A stretch of 64,000 bases of DNA from Halioglobus sp. (GCA_029246385.1 JAQWNG010000013.1:1-64000); one strand, 5' to 3'. Positions 1-11,094 are shown, counted from the stretch's first letter. Notes: generated by a model not told the origin, from the sequence alone. Numbers and translations: made by a program.

Positions 1-1288
<1,288 letters not shown>

Positions 1289-1293
1289 ATCAA

Positions 1294-1749
1294 TCACCCT
1301 AGTTGTTTCGCTACAAACCGACCATTCATCTGATTTACAACGCGCTTAAAGGCTTGCTCCCACGAATGACGCTCCCCCTGCGGGTCACCATTCGTGTCGG
1401 GTTCAACACAATAAGTGGCGGCGGGATCGAGCGTGCAACTCAAGTCTTTGCCCGCTTGCAAGGTAGACAATATAGCCTGAACGGTTTCATCTTCGACTGC
1501 GCTCTCATCGTGACCGGCAGCGGTCTCTGCAATGAGATCCCGTGTAATGGCCATTTCTGGAACGTCGGTCACTAGCAACACGCTACCGTCTGAAAACGCC
1601 AGTTCGACTCGGCCTCCGCTGGGGGTAATAACTATTTCGCCTTCTAACAGCGTATCGCCCGTCTTCAACACCCTTAGATGACCCTTGACACTGCGGAGCC
1701 GGACATTGCCATGGGCGGACGTTACTGTCGCCAGTGCTTCATCGACCAT
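1294..1749 (-). CDS. Stand-alone adhesin retention module (LapA N-terminus-like), 151 aa
   Basis: This small protein is a paralogue of the N-terminus of the adhesin that follows it. The ATG at 1749 is chosen over a GTG 12 codons upstream because AAGG lies eight bases before it and the two proteins then align from residue 1. They share VTS, GDTLLEGE, VELA.SDGS, EMAIT and, at the same residues 76-79, TAAG. Similarity continues to the last residues (QGxxHS, then FV), so it is a whole module, not a random truncation. No RTX repeats, no signal peptide and no further domain are present. In LapA the module plugs the outer-membrane pore and is released when LapG cuts the double alanine; whether this short copy is exported, cleaved or a decoy is unknown. 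Confidence 0.8.
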   Translation of the reverse strand: MVDEALATVTSAHGNVRLRSVKGHLRVLKTGDTLLEGEIVITPSGGRVELAFSDGSVLLVTDVPEMAITRDLIAETAAGHDESAVEDETVQAILSTLQAGKDLSCTLDPAATYCVEPDTNGDPQGERHSWEQAFKRVVNQMNGRFVAKQLG

Positions 1750-1903
1750 ATCGTTTACCTTTTTATTTTCTACAAACCGAACCACAATTCGGTTTTAACA
1801 TACACACAGCAATATTAGGTCTGCCGTCAGGGGAAGACATTGTACCTTTGGGTAGTTTTTGAACTTTTTTTAAATTGTTTTGAGGCTTGGCCCCTATTAC
1901 ATT

Positions 1904-1915
1904 GCCCGATCGGGC
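1904..1915. promoter_or_regulatory. Palindrome GCCCGATCGGGC before the retention-module gene
   Basis: A perfect 12-bp palindrome sits between the end of the LuxR-type regulator gene and the start of the retention-module gene, about 155 bases upstream of that start. It has no T-run after it on either strand, so it is not a typical terminator. It could be a binding site for the adjacent LuxR-type protein; that is inference from position only. Confidence 0.35.
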
Positions 1916-1945
1916 GAATTTGGCTTACATGGACGTTGACCAAAA

Positions 1946-2575
1946 TCAGTTTAGCGCAGTGTAAATCTCGATGTTATGCATCCTGAGAGCCAATTGCACT
2001 CGGTCACGCACCGCCAGCTTCTCAAAACAGGTTGTCAAGTGTGCTTTAACCGTCCGCTCACTAATGTTCAGCACTTCAGCGATTTCACGATTACTAGCAC
2101 CATATGAGACTCGCTCGGCTACCATTACTTCGCGGGAGGTGAGACTGTTGAGGTCTAGTGTGTCAGGACCAGCGCGCGTCGCCAGCCGGCTCGATACAGA
2201 AAGGAAACGCTGCATTAATTTCGTCGGCATCCAAAGGCCATTGTTTTCGACCACCTGAGCAATTTCACGCAACTGTTCGGGGGCCGCCTCAACGTGGCAA
2301 TATCCGCGGCCGCCTTCCTTAAGTGCAGCGAAGGCCTCAGCTTCGCCTGGCACACTACTCATAATCACAACTGGCGGACCCAGACCTGCTGCAGCGGCAA
2401 TGACTTGCTGCCGAGATTCTGGTGCAATCACACTAGTGTCTAGCCACAAACTTGGCGTTACTGGACTCTTCATACCATCTAACTCAGCAACGGTTGAGAC
2501 AGCGCTGGCATCAGGGAAAGCCACTTTCCACCGCTCTCGCAAATAACCAATCGTAGTGATAAATGTACGTGACAT
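1946..2575 (-). CDS. LuxR/NarL-type response regulator-like transcription factor
   Basis: A 209-residue DNA-binding protein. The C-terminal part (about residues 143-205) is a LuxR-type helix-turn-helix: LTSREVMVAERVSYGASNRE, then IAEVLNISERTVKAHL, a very typical pattern. The N-terminal 130 residues have the length and strand pattern of a receiver domain, but the usual acidic pocket and phosphorylated aspartate are not obvious, so it may be a pseudo-receiver. The start shares one base with the stop of the adaptor gene (TGATG), so it is co-transcribed with the secretion genes. By position it probably controls adhesin or exporter expression. Confidence 0.85.
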   Translation of the reverse strand: MSRTFITTIGYLRERWKVAFPDASAVSTVAELDGMKSPVTPSLWLDTSVIAPESRQQVIAAAAGLGPPVVIMSSVPGEAEAFAALKEGGRGYCHVEAAPEQLREIAQVVENNGLWMPTKLMQRFLSVSSRLATRAGPDTLDLNSLTSREVMVAERVSYGASNREIAEVLNISERTVKAHLTTCFEKLAVRDRVQLALRMHNIEIYTALN

Positions 2576-3999
2576 CAGCGCTCCGTCATTGCGTACTGCT
2601 TAGCGCGCAGTATAGGCTTCATTAAATAGGCTAGCACTGTTTTTTTACCCGTAAGGATATCCACTTCTACGACCATACCCGGAATGATCGGTTTGTCGCT
2701 GGCTAGGCTCGATTTGATCGTGCGCACGGTAACCTCATAGAATGCGTTTCCTTCTTCGTCCATCACGGTATCGGCTCCGATGTGTTCGACCACACCTTCA
2801 AGACCACCATAGACAATAAAGTCATAGGCAGTGAACTTTACCAGGGCCTCTTGTCCCGGCACCATGAATGCAATGTCTTTAGGGCGAATTCTGACTTCCA
2901 AAAACAGTGTGTCGTCGGCAGGTACGATTTCGATAATCTCTTTGCCTGGCAGCACTACGCCTCCAATCGTATAGAAATAAAGCTGCTTTATCGTGCCGTT
3001 AACCGGCGAGCGAACCTCAGTTCCCCTGACGCGGTCAGACAGGGCCTCGCCCGTCTCTCGCAGGGAGTTTATGCGAGAAAGAGTGGTCGCCAATTCCTCT
3101 CGAACTTCGTTGTTAAACTCCACTTCGACGCTACTCAGCTTGCTTTGTGCTTCAGTGATAGATGACTCTATTCGATGCATTTGCGCATCGGCCTGCTGCC
3201 GCTCCCCGCTGAGTTTATTGACGTCTCTCTCCAAGCGCAGAATTTCCACTTCAGAGACTGCACCAGACGATACCATTGGGCGAGTTATAGTCAATTCTCT
3301 GTCTGCCAACTCCAATGAACGTGCGGCCTGAGCTTCCCGAGCCGTCAGCTCAACCAACTCTTCACGCCTCTGGACCAGCTGCGCCCGCGCAATGTCGAGG
3401 GCCAGAGTCAACTCGGAGCGCCTAGACACCATCAGCGCTGATTCCTCAGCGACGATATTAGGCACCACCTCTGCGAGGACAGGGTCAGGGACGAATTCCG
3501 TCTTTTCAACCAGTGCTCGCAAACGCGCGGCCTTGACTGAGAGGGCCTGAAACTCGGCACGATTCTCTCGAAAGCTAGACTGTGACCGCGTCTGATCAAG
3601 ACGCACAAGCAGCTGCCCTTTCTCGACAAAATCGCCTTCTCGCACCAGGATTTCGGTGACAACACCACCGTCTTGCGACTGGATCACCTGCACTTGGCGA
3701 GACGGAATGACTTTTCCCTGACCACGGGTTACCTCATCAATTTTTGCTAAAGCAGACCAGGCGATGAGACCTATCATTGTCGCCGCTACTGCATAAAGAA
3801 TTGCGCGGGCACGCAGTGGTTGCTGGTCGAAGTAGGCGCGGCGCGCATCTTGCTGCCAATCAAAAGAGTTGGTCAATTCATCTTTTACCCATGGAGAAAA
3901 GATCCAATCGATGATCTTTCTCAAGAGCGAGGGCTTCTGTGTCACGTCGTCCACCAATTCCGCCATAGGGTCAGAGGCTGTGGGATGTTCGTCACTCAT
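2575..3999 (-). CDS. Type I secretion membrane-fusion protein (HlyD/LapC-like)
   Basis: The periplasmic adaptor of a type I secretion system, 474 residues, the usual size. A cytoplasmic N-terminus is followed by one membrane segment (about residues 67-86, ILYAVAATMIGLIAW). Next come the biotinyl-lipoyl half (VIQSQDGGVVTEILVREGD), a long coiled-coil stretch (about residues 150-310) and the returning lipoyl/beta-barrel part (VRSPVNGTIKQL). It would link the inner-membrane ABC exporter to an outer-membrane TolC-type channel, which is not encoded in the window. It overlaps the ABC gene by four bases (ATGA) and the regulator by one, so the three form one operon. Confidence 0.92.
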   Translation of the reverse strand: MSDEHPTASDPMAELVDDVTQKPSLLRKIIDWIFSPWVKDELTNSFDWQQDARRAYFDQQPLRARAILYAVAATMIGLIAWSALAKIDEVTRGQGKVIPSRQVQVIQSQDGGVVTEILVREGDFVEKGQLLVRLDQTRSQSSFRENRAEFQALSVKAARLRALVEKTEFVPDPVLAEVVPNIVAEESALMVSRRSELTLALDIARAQLVQRREELVELTAREAQAARSLELADRELTITRPMVSSGAVSEVEILRLERDVNKLSGERQQADAQMHRIESSITEAQSKLSSVEVEFNNEVREELATTLSRINSLRETGEALSDRVRGTEVRSPVNGTIKQLYFYTIGGVVLPGKEIIEIVPADDTLFLEVRIRPKDIAFMVPGQEALVKFTAYDFIVYGGLEGVVEHIGADTVMDEEGNAFYEVTVRTIKSSLASDKPIIPGMVVEVDILTGKKTVLAYLMKPILRAKQYAMTER

Positions 4000-6119
4000 T
4001 TTGATTTACCTATTCGACCCTGCTGCAGTGCCTCTACCACACTCTCACGCGGCCCATCAGCGACCAGTTTTCCATTATCGATCACAATGATTCGGTCAAC
4101 CATATCCAGCAACGAGTTGCGATGCGTAACGACGAGCCATGTGCGGCCTTTGATAAATTTCACAAGCTGCTTTTGCACGGCGGACTCTGTGGAGTGATCC
4201 ATGGAACCAGTCGGCTCGTCCATCAACAGCAACGGGGGCTCACCTATTACTCCCCGAGCGAGAGCCACTGATTTTCTCTGACCTCCCGAAAGCGAATCGC
4301 CGCGCTCTCCTATCATCATGTCAAAGCCCTGGGGATGCCGGTTCACAAACTCGGCGAGATTAGCAATATCAACCGAGCGCACGATTGCAGCATCAGAAGC
4401 CTGCGGCTGGGCTAACGTCAGGTTTTCGCGCAGACTTCCGTAAAATAGCATTACATCCTGCGGCACATAACCAACCTGAGAACGCAAATCCGATGGATCG
4501 AGCTGACGCAGATCAATGCCGTCGATGAGGACTGCGCCGGCAGTCGGCTGAAATAATCCCATGGCCAGTTTCAGCAGTGTAGACTTCCCCGAGCCGACAC
4601 GACCGAGGATGGCGACATGCTCCCCCGGTTTAATCTTGAACGACACATTACTGAGGGACTCAATTTGTGCATCCGGGTAGGAGAATGAAACATTCTTAAA
4701 CTCAATCTCACCCTTGAACAGGTCGCGGGAAAGGAACTGCGCACCGGACGGTCTCTCCACTGGCTTTGCCATGACTTCTTCAAGACTTTTTAGTGCGATC
4801 TGGGCATTGTGATACTGGGTAATCAACCCTGCAAGTTGGCCAAAAGGCGCCATAATACGACCCGCCAGCATAGAACATGCAATCAAACCACCGAGAGAGA
4901 GCTCGCCAGCAGTGATAAGGTAAACCCCTGAAATAACCACAAACACTGCGACCAGTTGCTGGCCCCACTGGGTCACGTTTACTGCCGAATTCGATATCAA
5001 CCGAAGCTTAACGCCAACGTGCGCAAGAAAACTCGTTGCATCCTCCCAGCGTCGTTGCATGCGAGATTCCGCACCTAGGGCCTTAATAGTGTCCAGCCCT
5101 ACGAGACTCTCTATCAGGGTCGAGTTCCGCAGGGCACCCGCACGGTAGGTCGTCTCGGCTAGTTCCTTCAGTTTACCGCGCACCGACAATGCGTATCCCA
5201 CCACTACCGCTAATCCGATGATTACGGGTATCAGCACAGGCCAAGCAATCCAACCGATAACCGCTACGAAAATCAAGGCAAAGGGAATATCAATGATAGT
5301 GGTGATTGACGCGGAAGTAATAAAATCCCGTACCGTTTCGAACGAACGCAGATTCACTGCGTAAGAGCCGACCGAAGTTGGACGATGTTCCAGTCTAATT
5401 CCTAGAACCCGCTCCATAACTAAGGCGGATAACTCAATATCGACTCGACGACTGGCAAGGTCAAGAAAATAGCCACGCATGGTACGCAAGCTGATATCTG
5501 CCAACAGCATGAGTATCACCCCTGCAGCCAACATCCATAGAGTTTCCGTTGCATTGTTAGGGACAACGCGGTCATAAACATTCATCACGAACAATGGCAT
5601 GGCTAGTGCAAACACGTTAATAAAAAACGCAGCCAATAAGACATCTCGATAAATCGGCGCATTCGCTCGAATGGCATCCCAAAACCAATGCCCGCGCACG
5701 CTAGTGCCAACGCGTGGCGCTCGGGAATCGAAACGGAAGCGGGGCCGACAGAGAATCACCTCACCAGACGCGTCATCAAGCAACTGTTCGCGAGGTACAT
5801 TCACCACGGCCTCATTGTGTGCTGAATAAACAACGCGCGCGATTTTGCCACTTTCGTCCCACCCTGTTAGCAAGCAGGCGCGTTCGTCATTAAGAATAAC
5901 CACTGCAGGTAGCAGGGCGGGTTCGATGTCGGTAATGGGCCGATAAACAATTCTACTGGCCAGCCCTACTCTAGCGGCGGCGCGCTCAAACAACGTGGGC
6001 GTCAGCTTCCCATCCTTGACTGGCAGGCCCGCGTACACGGCTGCCTTCGTCGTGCCGACCGAGTGGAACCGACACAAGGTGAGCAGGCACTGCAGTAATG
6101 CGTCTTCCGAGTTGGTCAT
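3996..6119 (-). CDS. Type I secretion ABC exporter with C39-like domain (LapB/LssB-like)
   Basis: A 707-residue ABC exporter for large adhesins. Residues 1-130 are a C39-peptidase-like domain whose catalytic Cys-His arrangement is not recognisable, as in exporters of uncleaved RTX adhesins. Residues about 155-440 are the transmembrane domain with six predicted helices. The ATPase follows with Walker A GRVGSGKST, signature LSGGQRKS, Walker B LLLMDEPTGS and H-loop VVTHR. It is the first gene of a leftward operon with the HlyD adaptor and the LuxR-type regulator, and the adhesin genes lie directly downstream. The 365-base region before it separates it from a divergent amidohydrolase gene. Confidence 0.93.
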   Translation of the reverse strand: MTNSEDALLQCLLTLCRFHSVGTTKAAVYAGLPVKDGKLTPTLFERAAARVGLASRIVYRPITDIEPALLPAVVILNDERACLLTGWDESGKIARVVYSAHNEAVVNVPREQLLDDASGEVILCRPRFRFDSRAPRVGTSVRGHWFWDAIRANAPIYRDVLLAAFFINVFALAMPLFVMNVYDRVVPNNATETLWMLAAGVILMLLADISLRTMRGYFLDLASRRVDIELSALVMERVLGIRLEHRPTSVGSYAVNLRSFETVRDFITSASITTIIDIPFALIFVAVIGWIAWPVLIPVIIGLAVVVGYALSVRGKLKELAETTYRAGALRNSTLIESLVGLDTIKALGAESRMQRRWEDATSFLAHVGVKLRLISNSAVNVTQWGQQLVAVFVVISGVYLITAGELSLGGLIACSMLAGRIMAPFGQLAGLITQYHNAQIALKSLEEVMAKPVERPSGAQFLSRDLFKGEIEFKNVSFSYPDAQIESLSNVSFKIKPGEHVAILGRVGSGKSTLLKLAMGLFQPTAGAVLIDGIDLRQLDPSDLRSQVGYVPQDVMLFYGSLRENLTLAQPQASDAAIVRSVDIANLAEFVNRHPQGFDMMIGERGDSLSGGQRKSVALARGVIGEPPLLLMDEPTGSMDHSTESAVQKQLVKFIKGRTWLVVTHRNSLLDMVDRIIVIDNGKLVADGPRESVVEALQQGRIGKSK

Positions 6120-6205
6120 TGTTTGCGTTCCAATCTCCCGATGACAACCTTCAGCCTGTTGACTGACGAGGCTCTAAGCTACTGAATAATATATACAAAT
6201 CAGTC

Positions 6206-6232
6206 TATGGTATGTAACACGAGGATACCATA
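6206..6232. promoter_or_regulatory. Inverted repeat TATGGTAT-N11-ATACCATA in a divergent intergenic region
   Basis: The 365-base gap between the leftward secretion operon and the rightward amidohydrolase gene (6120-6484) must hold both promoters. Within it lies a perfect 8-bp inverted repeat with an 11-base spacer, the geometry of a dimeric regulator site. It sits about 85 bases upstream of the ABC exporter start. No T-run follows it. The regulator is unknown. Nothing else was recognised in this gap. Confidence 0.4.
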
Positions 6233-6484
6233 AGTATTTTAGCCCCCTCATCTACCTGTTCTATGCTTGGCCGTTGGACCCATGACCCCTCAGACCACGA
6301 AGAGTTGCTAGCAGTTCCGCAAGCAGTGAGAACTTAGATTCCACTGCAGCCGGCACTGTATGGCACAGACAAGTGTACTGAGTCGGACAATAGACGGACT
6401 CGCCGTTTGTGCCAACTTGTCAGACACCTAGCGACTCCCCTACACTTCGCTCCTAGCGCAAACGACGATACGGGATAACACACC

Positions 6485-7753
6485 ATGTCCAAAATTATAA
6501 TGATCAGTTCAGACTGCCATGCTGGCGCACTGCCAGAGGGCTACAAACCGTATATGCCCAAAGAATTTCACGCTGCGGCAGATACTTGGTGGCTGCAGTA
6601 CGCGCGCGAAATGATGAAGCGTATGGGGACATTTTTTGATCAAGAAGCCGCTGAAGAGTTTAACAGTCGCTCCGGCGATCAGGGCGCCGGTCGCATGGAT
6701 CCGGAAGCAGCATCTGCAGCGGCGCGCGCCAGTGACACTGAGCTCTGGGACTTTTTATGCGATCCAGACAGCATGATCGCTCCGCGGCGCGGTGAATATG
6801 AAGCCGACGTGCGTTTGCGCGAATTAGAAAATGATGGCATCGCCGGAGAGGTGATTTTCCCGCAAATGGCGCCCTTTGGCGCAGGTCTGATGCAATATCG
6901 ACACGAGGTCACGCAGCAACAAAGCCTTGCAGGTAACCGAGCCTATAATCATTGGCTGGCAGATTTATGCAGCGTCAATCCGGGTCGCCATGCCGGTGTT
7001 GCAATTATCAATGTCGATGACATCAGCGTGTCAGTTCAGGAAGTCCGTGCTGCTCACAAAATGGGTCTATTCGGAGGGGTACTCTTGCCCACCAGCACCG
7101 GTCCACACCCATTTTACCATGACTACAAGCGTTACGCTCCACTGTGGGGCGTCTGCGAAGAACTGAATATGCCGGTTCATACCCATTCAGGCTGGTCACC
7201 CGATTACGGTGATGTCCCCAGTGCCACTATGATGTTCATTAGCGAAGTCGACATGTACGCCCATCGTCCTTTCACCGCGTTGCTGTGGTCCGGTACATTT
7301 GAAAAGCACCCTAAATTAAAAATGGTCTTCACGGAAACAGGCTGCGCTTGGATTCTTGAAACGTTACGCGTGCTAAAATTCAAAATCGACAACCCCATAT
7401 TTGCCCACTTCATGAAGAATTTATCACTGACACCCGAAGAGTACTTTCAGCGTAACTGTTTTATCGGGGCCTCTTTCTTGGCGCCACACGAAATCGGCAG
7501 TCGTTACGATATCGGTGTCGACAAGCTAATGTGGGGATCAGACTACCCGCATATGGAAGGCACGTGGCCAGACACCGAGAACAAACTGCGTGAAACGTTT
7601 CACGATGTCGAGGAAGGCGAAATTCGAAATATGCTCGGTGAGAATGCTATCGACGTGTTTAATTTTGACCGAGCATTAATGGAAAACACCGCCGCTCGAA
7701 TCGGGCCTGACATCAGCAGCATCAAGCGACCTGTTCAGCTAAAACAGGCGTAA
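6485..7753 (+). CDS. Metal-dependent amidohydrolase (amidohydrolase-2 family)
   Basis: A 422-residue cytosolic metal-dependent hydrolase or decarboxylase of the family that includes aminocarboxymuconate-semialdehyde decarboxylase. Metal-site motifs are visible: the first-strand D-C-H (residues 10-12), HTHSGW around residue 231 and the aspartate of MWGSDYPH around residue 350. Start: ATG after GGGATAA. Members of this family often act in degradation of aromatics, terpenoids and similar compounds; the substrate cannot be read from sequence. The SDR gene follows after 28 bases and is probably co-transcribed; a TonB receptor is next, convergent. Confidence 0.85.
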   Translation: MSKIIMISSDCHAGALPEGYKPYMPKEFHAAADTWWLQYAREMMKRMGTFFDQEAAEEFNSRSGDQGAGRMDPEAASAAARASDTELWDFLCDPDSMIAPRRGEYEADVRLRELENDGIAGEVIFPQMAPFGAGLMQYRHEVTQQQSLAGNRAYNHWLADLCSVNPGRHAGVAIINVDDISVSVQEVRAAHKMGLFGGVLLPTSTGPHPFYHDYKRYAPLWGVCEELNMPVHTHSGWSPDYGDVPSATMMFISEVDMYAHRPFTALLWSGTFEKHPKLKMVFTETGCAWILETLRVLKFKIDNPIFAHFMKNLSLTPEEYFQRNCFIGASFLAPHEIGSRYDIGVDKLMWGSDYPHMEGTWPDTENKLRETFHDVEEGEIRNMLGENAIDVFNFDRALMENTAARIGPDISSIKRPVQLKQA

Positions 7754-7781
7754 ACCTCACAAGAGAAGGTTCTGAGAAAGT

Positions 7782-8567
7782 ATGGATATCGATTTTACTG
7801 GAAAGGTTTACCTCGTCACAGGAGGCGCCTCCGGCATCGGCGCCGCAGTAGTCCGCTATCTCGCGCAACATAACGGGTGCGCAGTTATCGCGGATATTAA
7901 TGATCAGGCTGGCGAGGCACTTGCTGCGCAATATCCACAGCAACTACGCTACGTCAAAACTGACGTAACGCAATTAGCGCCACTCGGAGCTGCCTGCGAA
8001 GTAGCAGAGACAATATTCGGCGGCCTCGACGGCACAGTAAACAGCGCTGGAATCGGCAGCTTAGGCACCGTTGCAGACATGCCGATGGAGGAATGGCATA
8101 AGGTCATCGACATCGATTTACACGGGGTATTCCATGCCTGCCGAGCCGCAATTCCGCTACTGCGCAAGCGCGGTGGGGGAACGATCGTAAACATCGCGTC
8201 CCTTAGCGGCATTCGCGCAGACTATGGATTTGCAGCTTACAATGCTGCTAAGGCTGGCGTGATCAACCTCACGCGCACACTGGCTTTAGATCACGCGCAA
8301 GAAAAAATTCGAGCCACAGCTGTTTGCCCAGGGTACATTGCAACACCACTCACCGCAGCCGCTGGCTCAGTTGATGCGATTCACGCTGACTGGTTAGCGC
8401 GAATTCCCCTGCAACGTGCGGGAACAGCTGACGAGGTTGCCCAACTAATAGTGTTTTTATTGTCACCCGCGTCCAACTATATCACCGGCACCGAAATCGT
8501 CATCGACGGGGGACTCGGCAGCAGCAACAACCAGCCGAACATACCCGGTATTTTTGCTGCTATGTGA
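7782..8567 (+). CDS. Short-chain dehydrogenase/reductase (classical SDR)
   Basis: A 261-residue NAD(P)-dependent oxidoreductase. Visible motifs: cofactor loop VTGGASGIGAA (from residue 12), NSAG (NNAG equivalent) near residue 88, the catalytic serine in NIASLSG, and YNAAKAG with the Tyr-Lys pair. The C-terminal GTEIVIDGGL is typical of the FabG-like subgroup. An acidic D-I-N after the second strand (ADINDQ) suggests NAD(H) rather than NADP(H). It follows the amidohydrolase gene and probably oxidises an alcohol in the same pathway. Confidence 0.9.
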   Translation: MDIDFTGKVYLVTGGASGIGAAVVRYLAQHNGCAVIADINDQAGEALAAQYPQQLRYVKTDVTQLAPLGAACEVAETIFGGLDGTVNSAGIGSLGTVADMPMEEWHKVIDIDLHGVFHACRAAIPLLRKRGGGTIVNIASLSGIRADYGFAAYNAAKAGVINLTRTLALDHAQEKIRATAVCPGYIATPLTAAAGSVDAIHADWLARIPLQRAGTADEVAQLIVFLLSPASNYITGTEIVIDGGLGSSNNQPNIPGIFAAM

Positions 8568-8595
8568 AACCCTTTCTACCAAAGGTAATACTAAC

Positions 8596-11094
8596 CTACC
8601 AAGTGTATGCCAGCTCAACGCCATAACTTCTAGGAGCGCTCCAATCCACTGCTCGCGATTCCGTGGAGCCAATGAGCGGGTTTCCGCCTTCCGCGGACTG
8701 GTTGTCTGTCAGATTGTTACCATAGGCCGTCACGCGAAAATTTTCACTCGGAGAAAGCCAAGTAAGTCGCGCGTTTAACGCATAGAAATCATACTCCATC
8801 CCCTTTCCATTTTCCCACTGGCAACTCGCCCAGTCGAAACAGTTGTTGATGTCTTTTTTGTAGGTGGCATCCAAACGTGGCATAAACGAACCAGAATCCG
8901 TCTCCCAAAAATACTGAACAGCAGCATAGTAAGTCTGCTTCGGCAATCTAGGAAGGTCTTCATCACTGCGATCAACATTACACCCGTCCAATGTTGTACC
9001 AGGCCCAATCGTAGCAAGCGTGCAATCCGCTGCGGGAAGCTCACCGGGGACAGCTACTGTAGTGTCTTCAAATTTTTCGATATCGCCGTAATTAAGTGCC
9101 ACATTAAAAGTGATGTCCAGATTTGTCATCGGCAGCCATAAAGCCTCAATTTCAAGACCCGAAATACTAGATTTAGCTGCATTCGTCGTCACTGACGAGA
9201 TCGTTCCCGTCTCCGGATTTACACCAATACCGGTCAACTGACGGTTATCATACTGCGTATGAAATAAGGCGGTATTGATTCGCAGCGTACTGTCAAAGAC
9301 ATCGGCTTTTAGACCGACCTCATAGTTGGTTGCTTCCTCGGGTTTGTATTCAGGAATCTCACCAGTCACAAAATCCAGACTCTCGGAGAGTCCACCTGAA
9401 AGAAATCCAGTAGATATCGTAAAGTAAGCGGTTCCATTCTCCAGAATGTCACTAGGTTCAAATAGGTATTGTATACTGCCCATAGGATTCCAGTCGTCGT
9501 TATCAATCTTCTTGTTCTGATCATCACCCAGCACATAGCTGTGATCAGCATTAAAGCTGCTGGGGCCATCGGGAAAATCATACAGTGGTCCGTAAACGTT
9601 GATGGCCGTTGCCCCCGAAGATAGATCAGAGGTATCAGGATCATATGTGGCTCTGCGCAGGAGGCGCTCCTCCCATGTATATCGCAGCCCTAGACTCAAT
9701 CTCCAGGTCTCCGATATATTCCAGTCACCTTGGCTGAAGATCGCGTAAGACTTATTATCGGTGCGTAATTCAGTACCCTGGGCCAGATAAGAGGCAATCG
9801 ACGGACTCCCAAGCGCCCCAAAGAATGGGCCACCAACGCCCGCTGCATTGCCCTGATCGGTCTTTTCCCTAGAGGCAAAGAACCCAACGATGTAGTCAAT
9901 CTTTTGATCAAACGCAGATCCACTTAACTGCAACTCCTCGCTGTACCAATCGGTATTCCGATTATCTGTTATTGAGCGGCCAAAGTTAGTGCGCGTTTGG
10001 AAGGGAATCCCTATGCCAAAAATATCGTTCGCTTCCCCCGCATTAGTATTACGCCACGCGGCAATATTTTTAACGCTAATATTATCGTTGACTTCCCAGT
10101 CAGCGGTTATCGCAACCGACTTCGTTGTTGCTTCATATTTTGGCGGTAGATCATCAGACCAAGGGGTTAAAGCCTGATCCTTATCCAGCACATTAGAATC
10201 CTGACAATGCTCCAGAAATGATTTTCCGGTCGACGGGACTATAATAGTGTCGTCCTGCAAGCCGCTGAGCCAACCCGATCCCGGCACTCCCAGCGCCGGC
10301 TGGCATTGGAAGCCCTTGGTGGTCTGATCCACCTTGCCATAAACACCGTTAATATCAATTAATAGGCTGTCTGAGGCGATTAAACGCAGCTGCACTTGCC
10401 CACCCCACCGATCTATGTTGCCAAGGTTTTCTCCGGTAACGGCATCGTCAAGATAACCGTCGCGTTTGGTACGATAGAGCGACGCCCGCGAGTACAACAT
10501 ATTGTCTATAAGTGGGACATTAACCGTCAGTTGGCCGTTCTGACGGTCGTAATTACCGATATCCACTTCCACATTACCTTCAAAGGCGTCTGTAGGTTTA
10601 TTTGTCGCGTAAATAATGGCGCCGCCAGTTGCATTTTTGCCAAAGAGCGTACCCTGAGGCCCCCTGACGACCTGCACGCTGCGTATGTCGACGCTATCAA
10701 TAATGGCACCATCCGCGCGTGATGCATATACACCATCAAGGTAAAGCGCTACGCCGCTATCAAAGTTAGCGCCGTTATTGCGGGCTCCTACACCGCGAAT
10801 ATTTGGCGCTGCGCTGCCGCCGGAACCGCCGGTTGTAAAGGTTAGGTTGGGGACTACCTCGGCTAGTTTGAGAATATCACGCATGCCGGACTGGGCAAGA
10901 TCTGCCCCGCTCAAAAATGACACTGCAACCGGCGTCTCCTGCAAGCTTTCTGCGCGTTTCCGAGCGGTGACGATGACTTCCTCTAGTACCTGTAATGCCC
11001 ACACATTGATCGGCAGAACCGGTATAAAAATGGCTGCCGAGAGGAGTGCCACCATGAAATAATTAGGTCGATTATTTTTATTTATTATCTGCAT
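8596..11094 (-). CDS. TonB-dependent outer-membrane receptor
   Basis: An 832-residue outer-membrane active transporter. A signal peptide (about residues 1-33) is followed by a TonB box-like EEVIVTARKR, a plug domain (ETPVAVSFLSG through VVRGPQGTLFGKNATGG, the conserved plug end) and a large beta-barrel ending in an aromatic residue (YGVELAYTW), as the Bam machinery requires. This subfamily is common in catabolic clusters of marine gammaproteobacteria and sphingomonads, where it takes up large hydrophobic or glycosylated substrates; siderophore uptake cannot be excluded. It converges with the SDR gene (28-base gap holding a weak CCTTT/AAAGG hairpin). Its 156-base upstream region shows no recognised operator. 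Confidence 0.92.
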   Translation of the reverse strand: MQIINKNNRPNYFMVALLSAAIFIPVLPINVWALQVLEEVIVTARKRAESLQETPVAVSFLSGADLAQSGMRDILKLAEVVPNLTFTTGGSGGSAAPNIRGVGARNNGANFDSGVALYLDGVYASRADGAIIDSVDIRSVQVVRGPQGTLFGKNATGGAIIYATNKPTDAFEGNVEVDIGNYDRQNGQLTVNVPLIDNMLYSRASLYRTKRDGYLDDAVTGENLGNIDRWGGQVQLRLIASDSLLIDINGVYGKVDQTTKGFQCQPALGVPGSGWLSGLQDDTIIVPSTGKSFLEHCQDSNVLDKDQALTPWSDDLPPKYEATTKSVAITADWEVNDNISVKNIAAWRNTNAGEANDIFGIGIPFQTRTNFGRSITDNRNTDWYSEELQLSGSAFDQKIDYIVGFFASREKTDQGNAAGVGGPFFGALGSPSIASYLAQGTELRTDNKSYAIFSQGDWNISETWRLSLGLRYTWEERLLRRATYDPDTSDLSSGATAINVYGPLYDFPDGPSSFNADHSYVLGDDQNKKIDNDDWNPMGSIQYLFEPSDILENGTAYFTISTGFLSGGLSESLDFVTGEIPEYKPEEATNYEVGLKADVFDSTLRINTALFHTQYDNRQLTGIGVNPETGTISSVTTNAAKSSISGLEIEALWLPMTNLDITFNVALNYGDIEKFEDTTVAVPGELPAADCTLATIGPGTTLDGCNVDRSDEDLPRLPKQTYYAAVQYFWETDSGSFMPRLDATYKKDINNCFDWASCQWENGKGMEYDFYALNARLTWLSPSENFRVTAYGNNLTDNQSAEGGNPLIGSTESRAVDWSAPRSYGVELAYTW

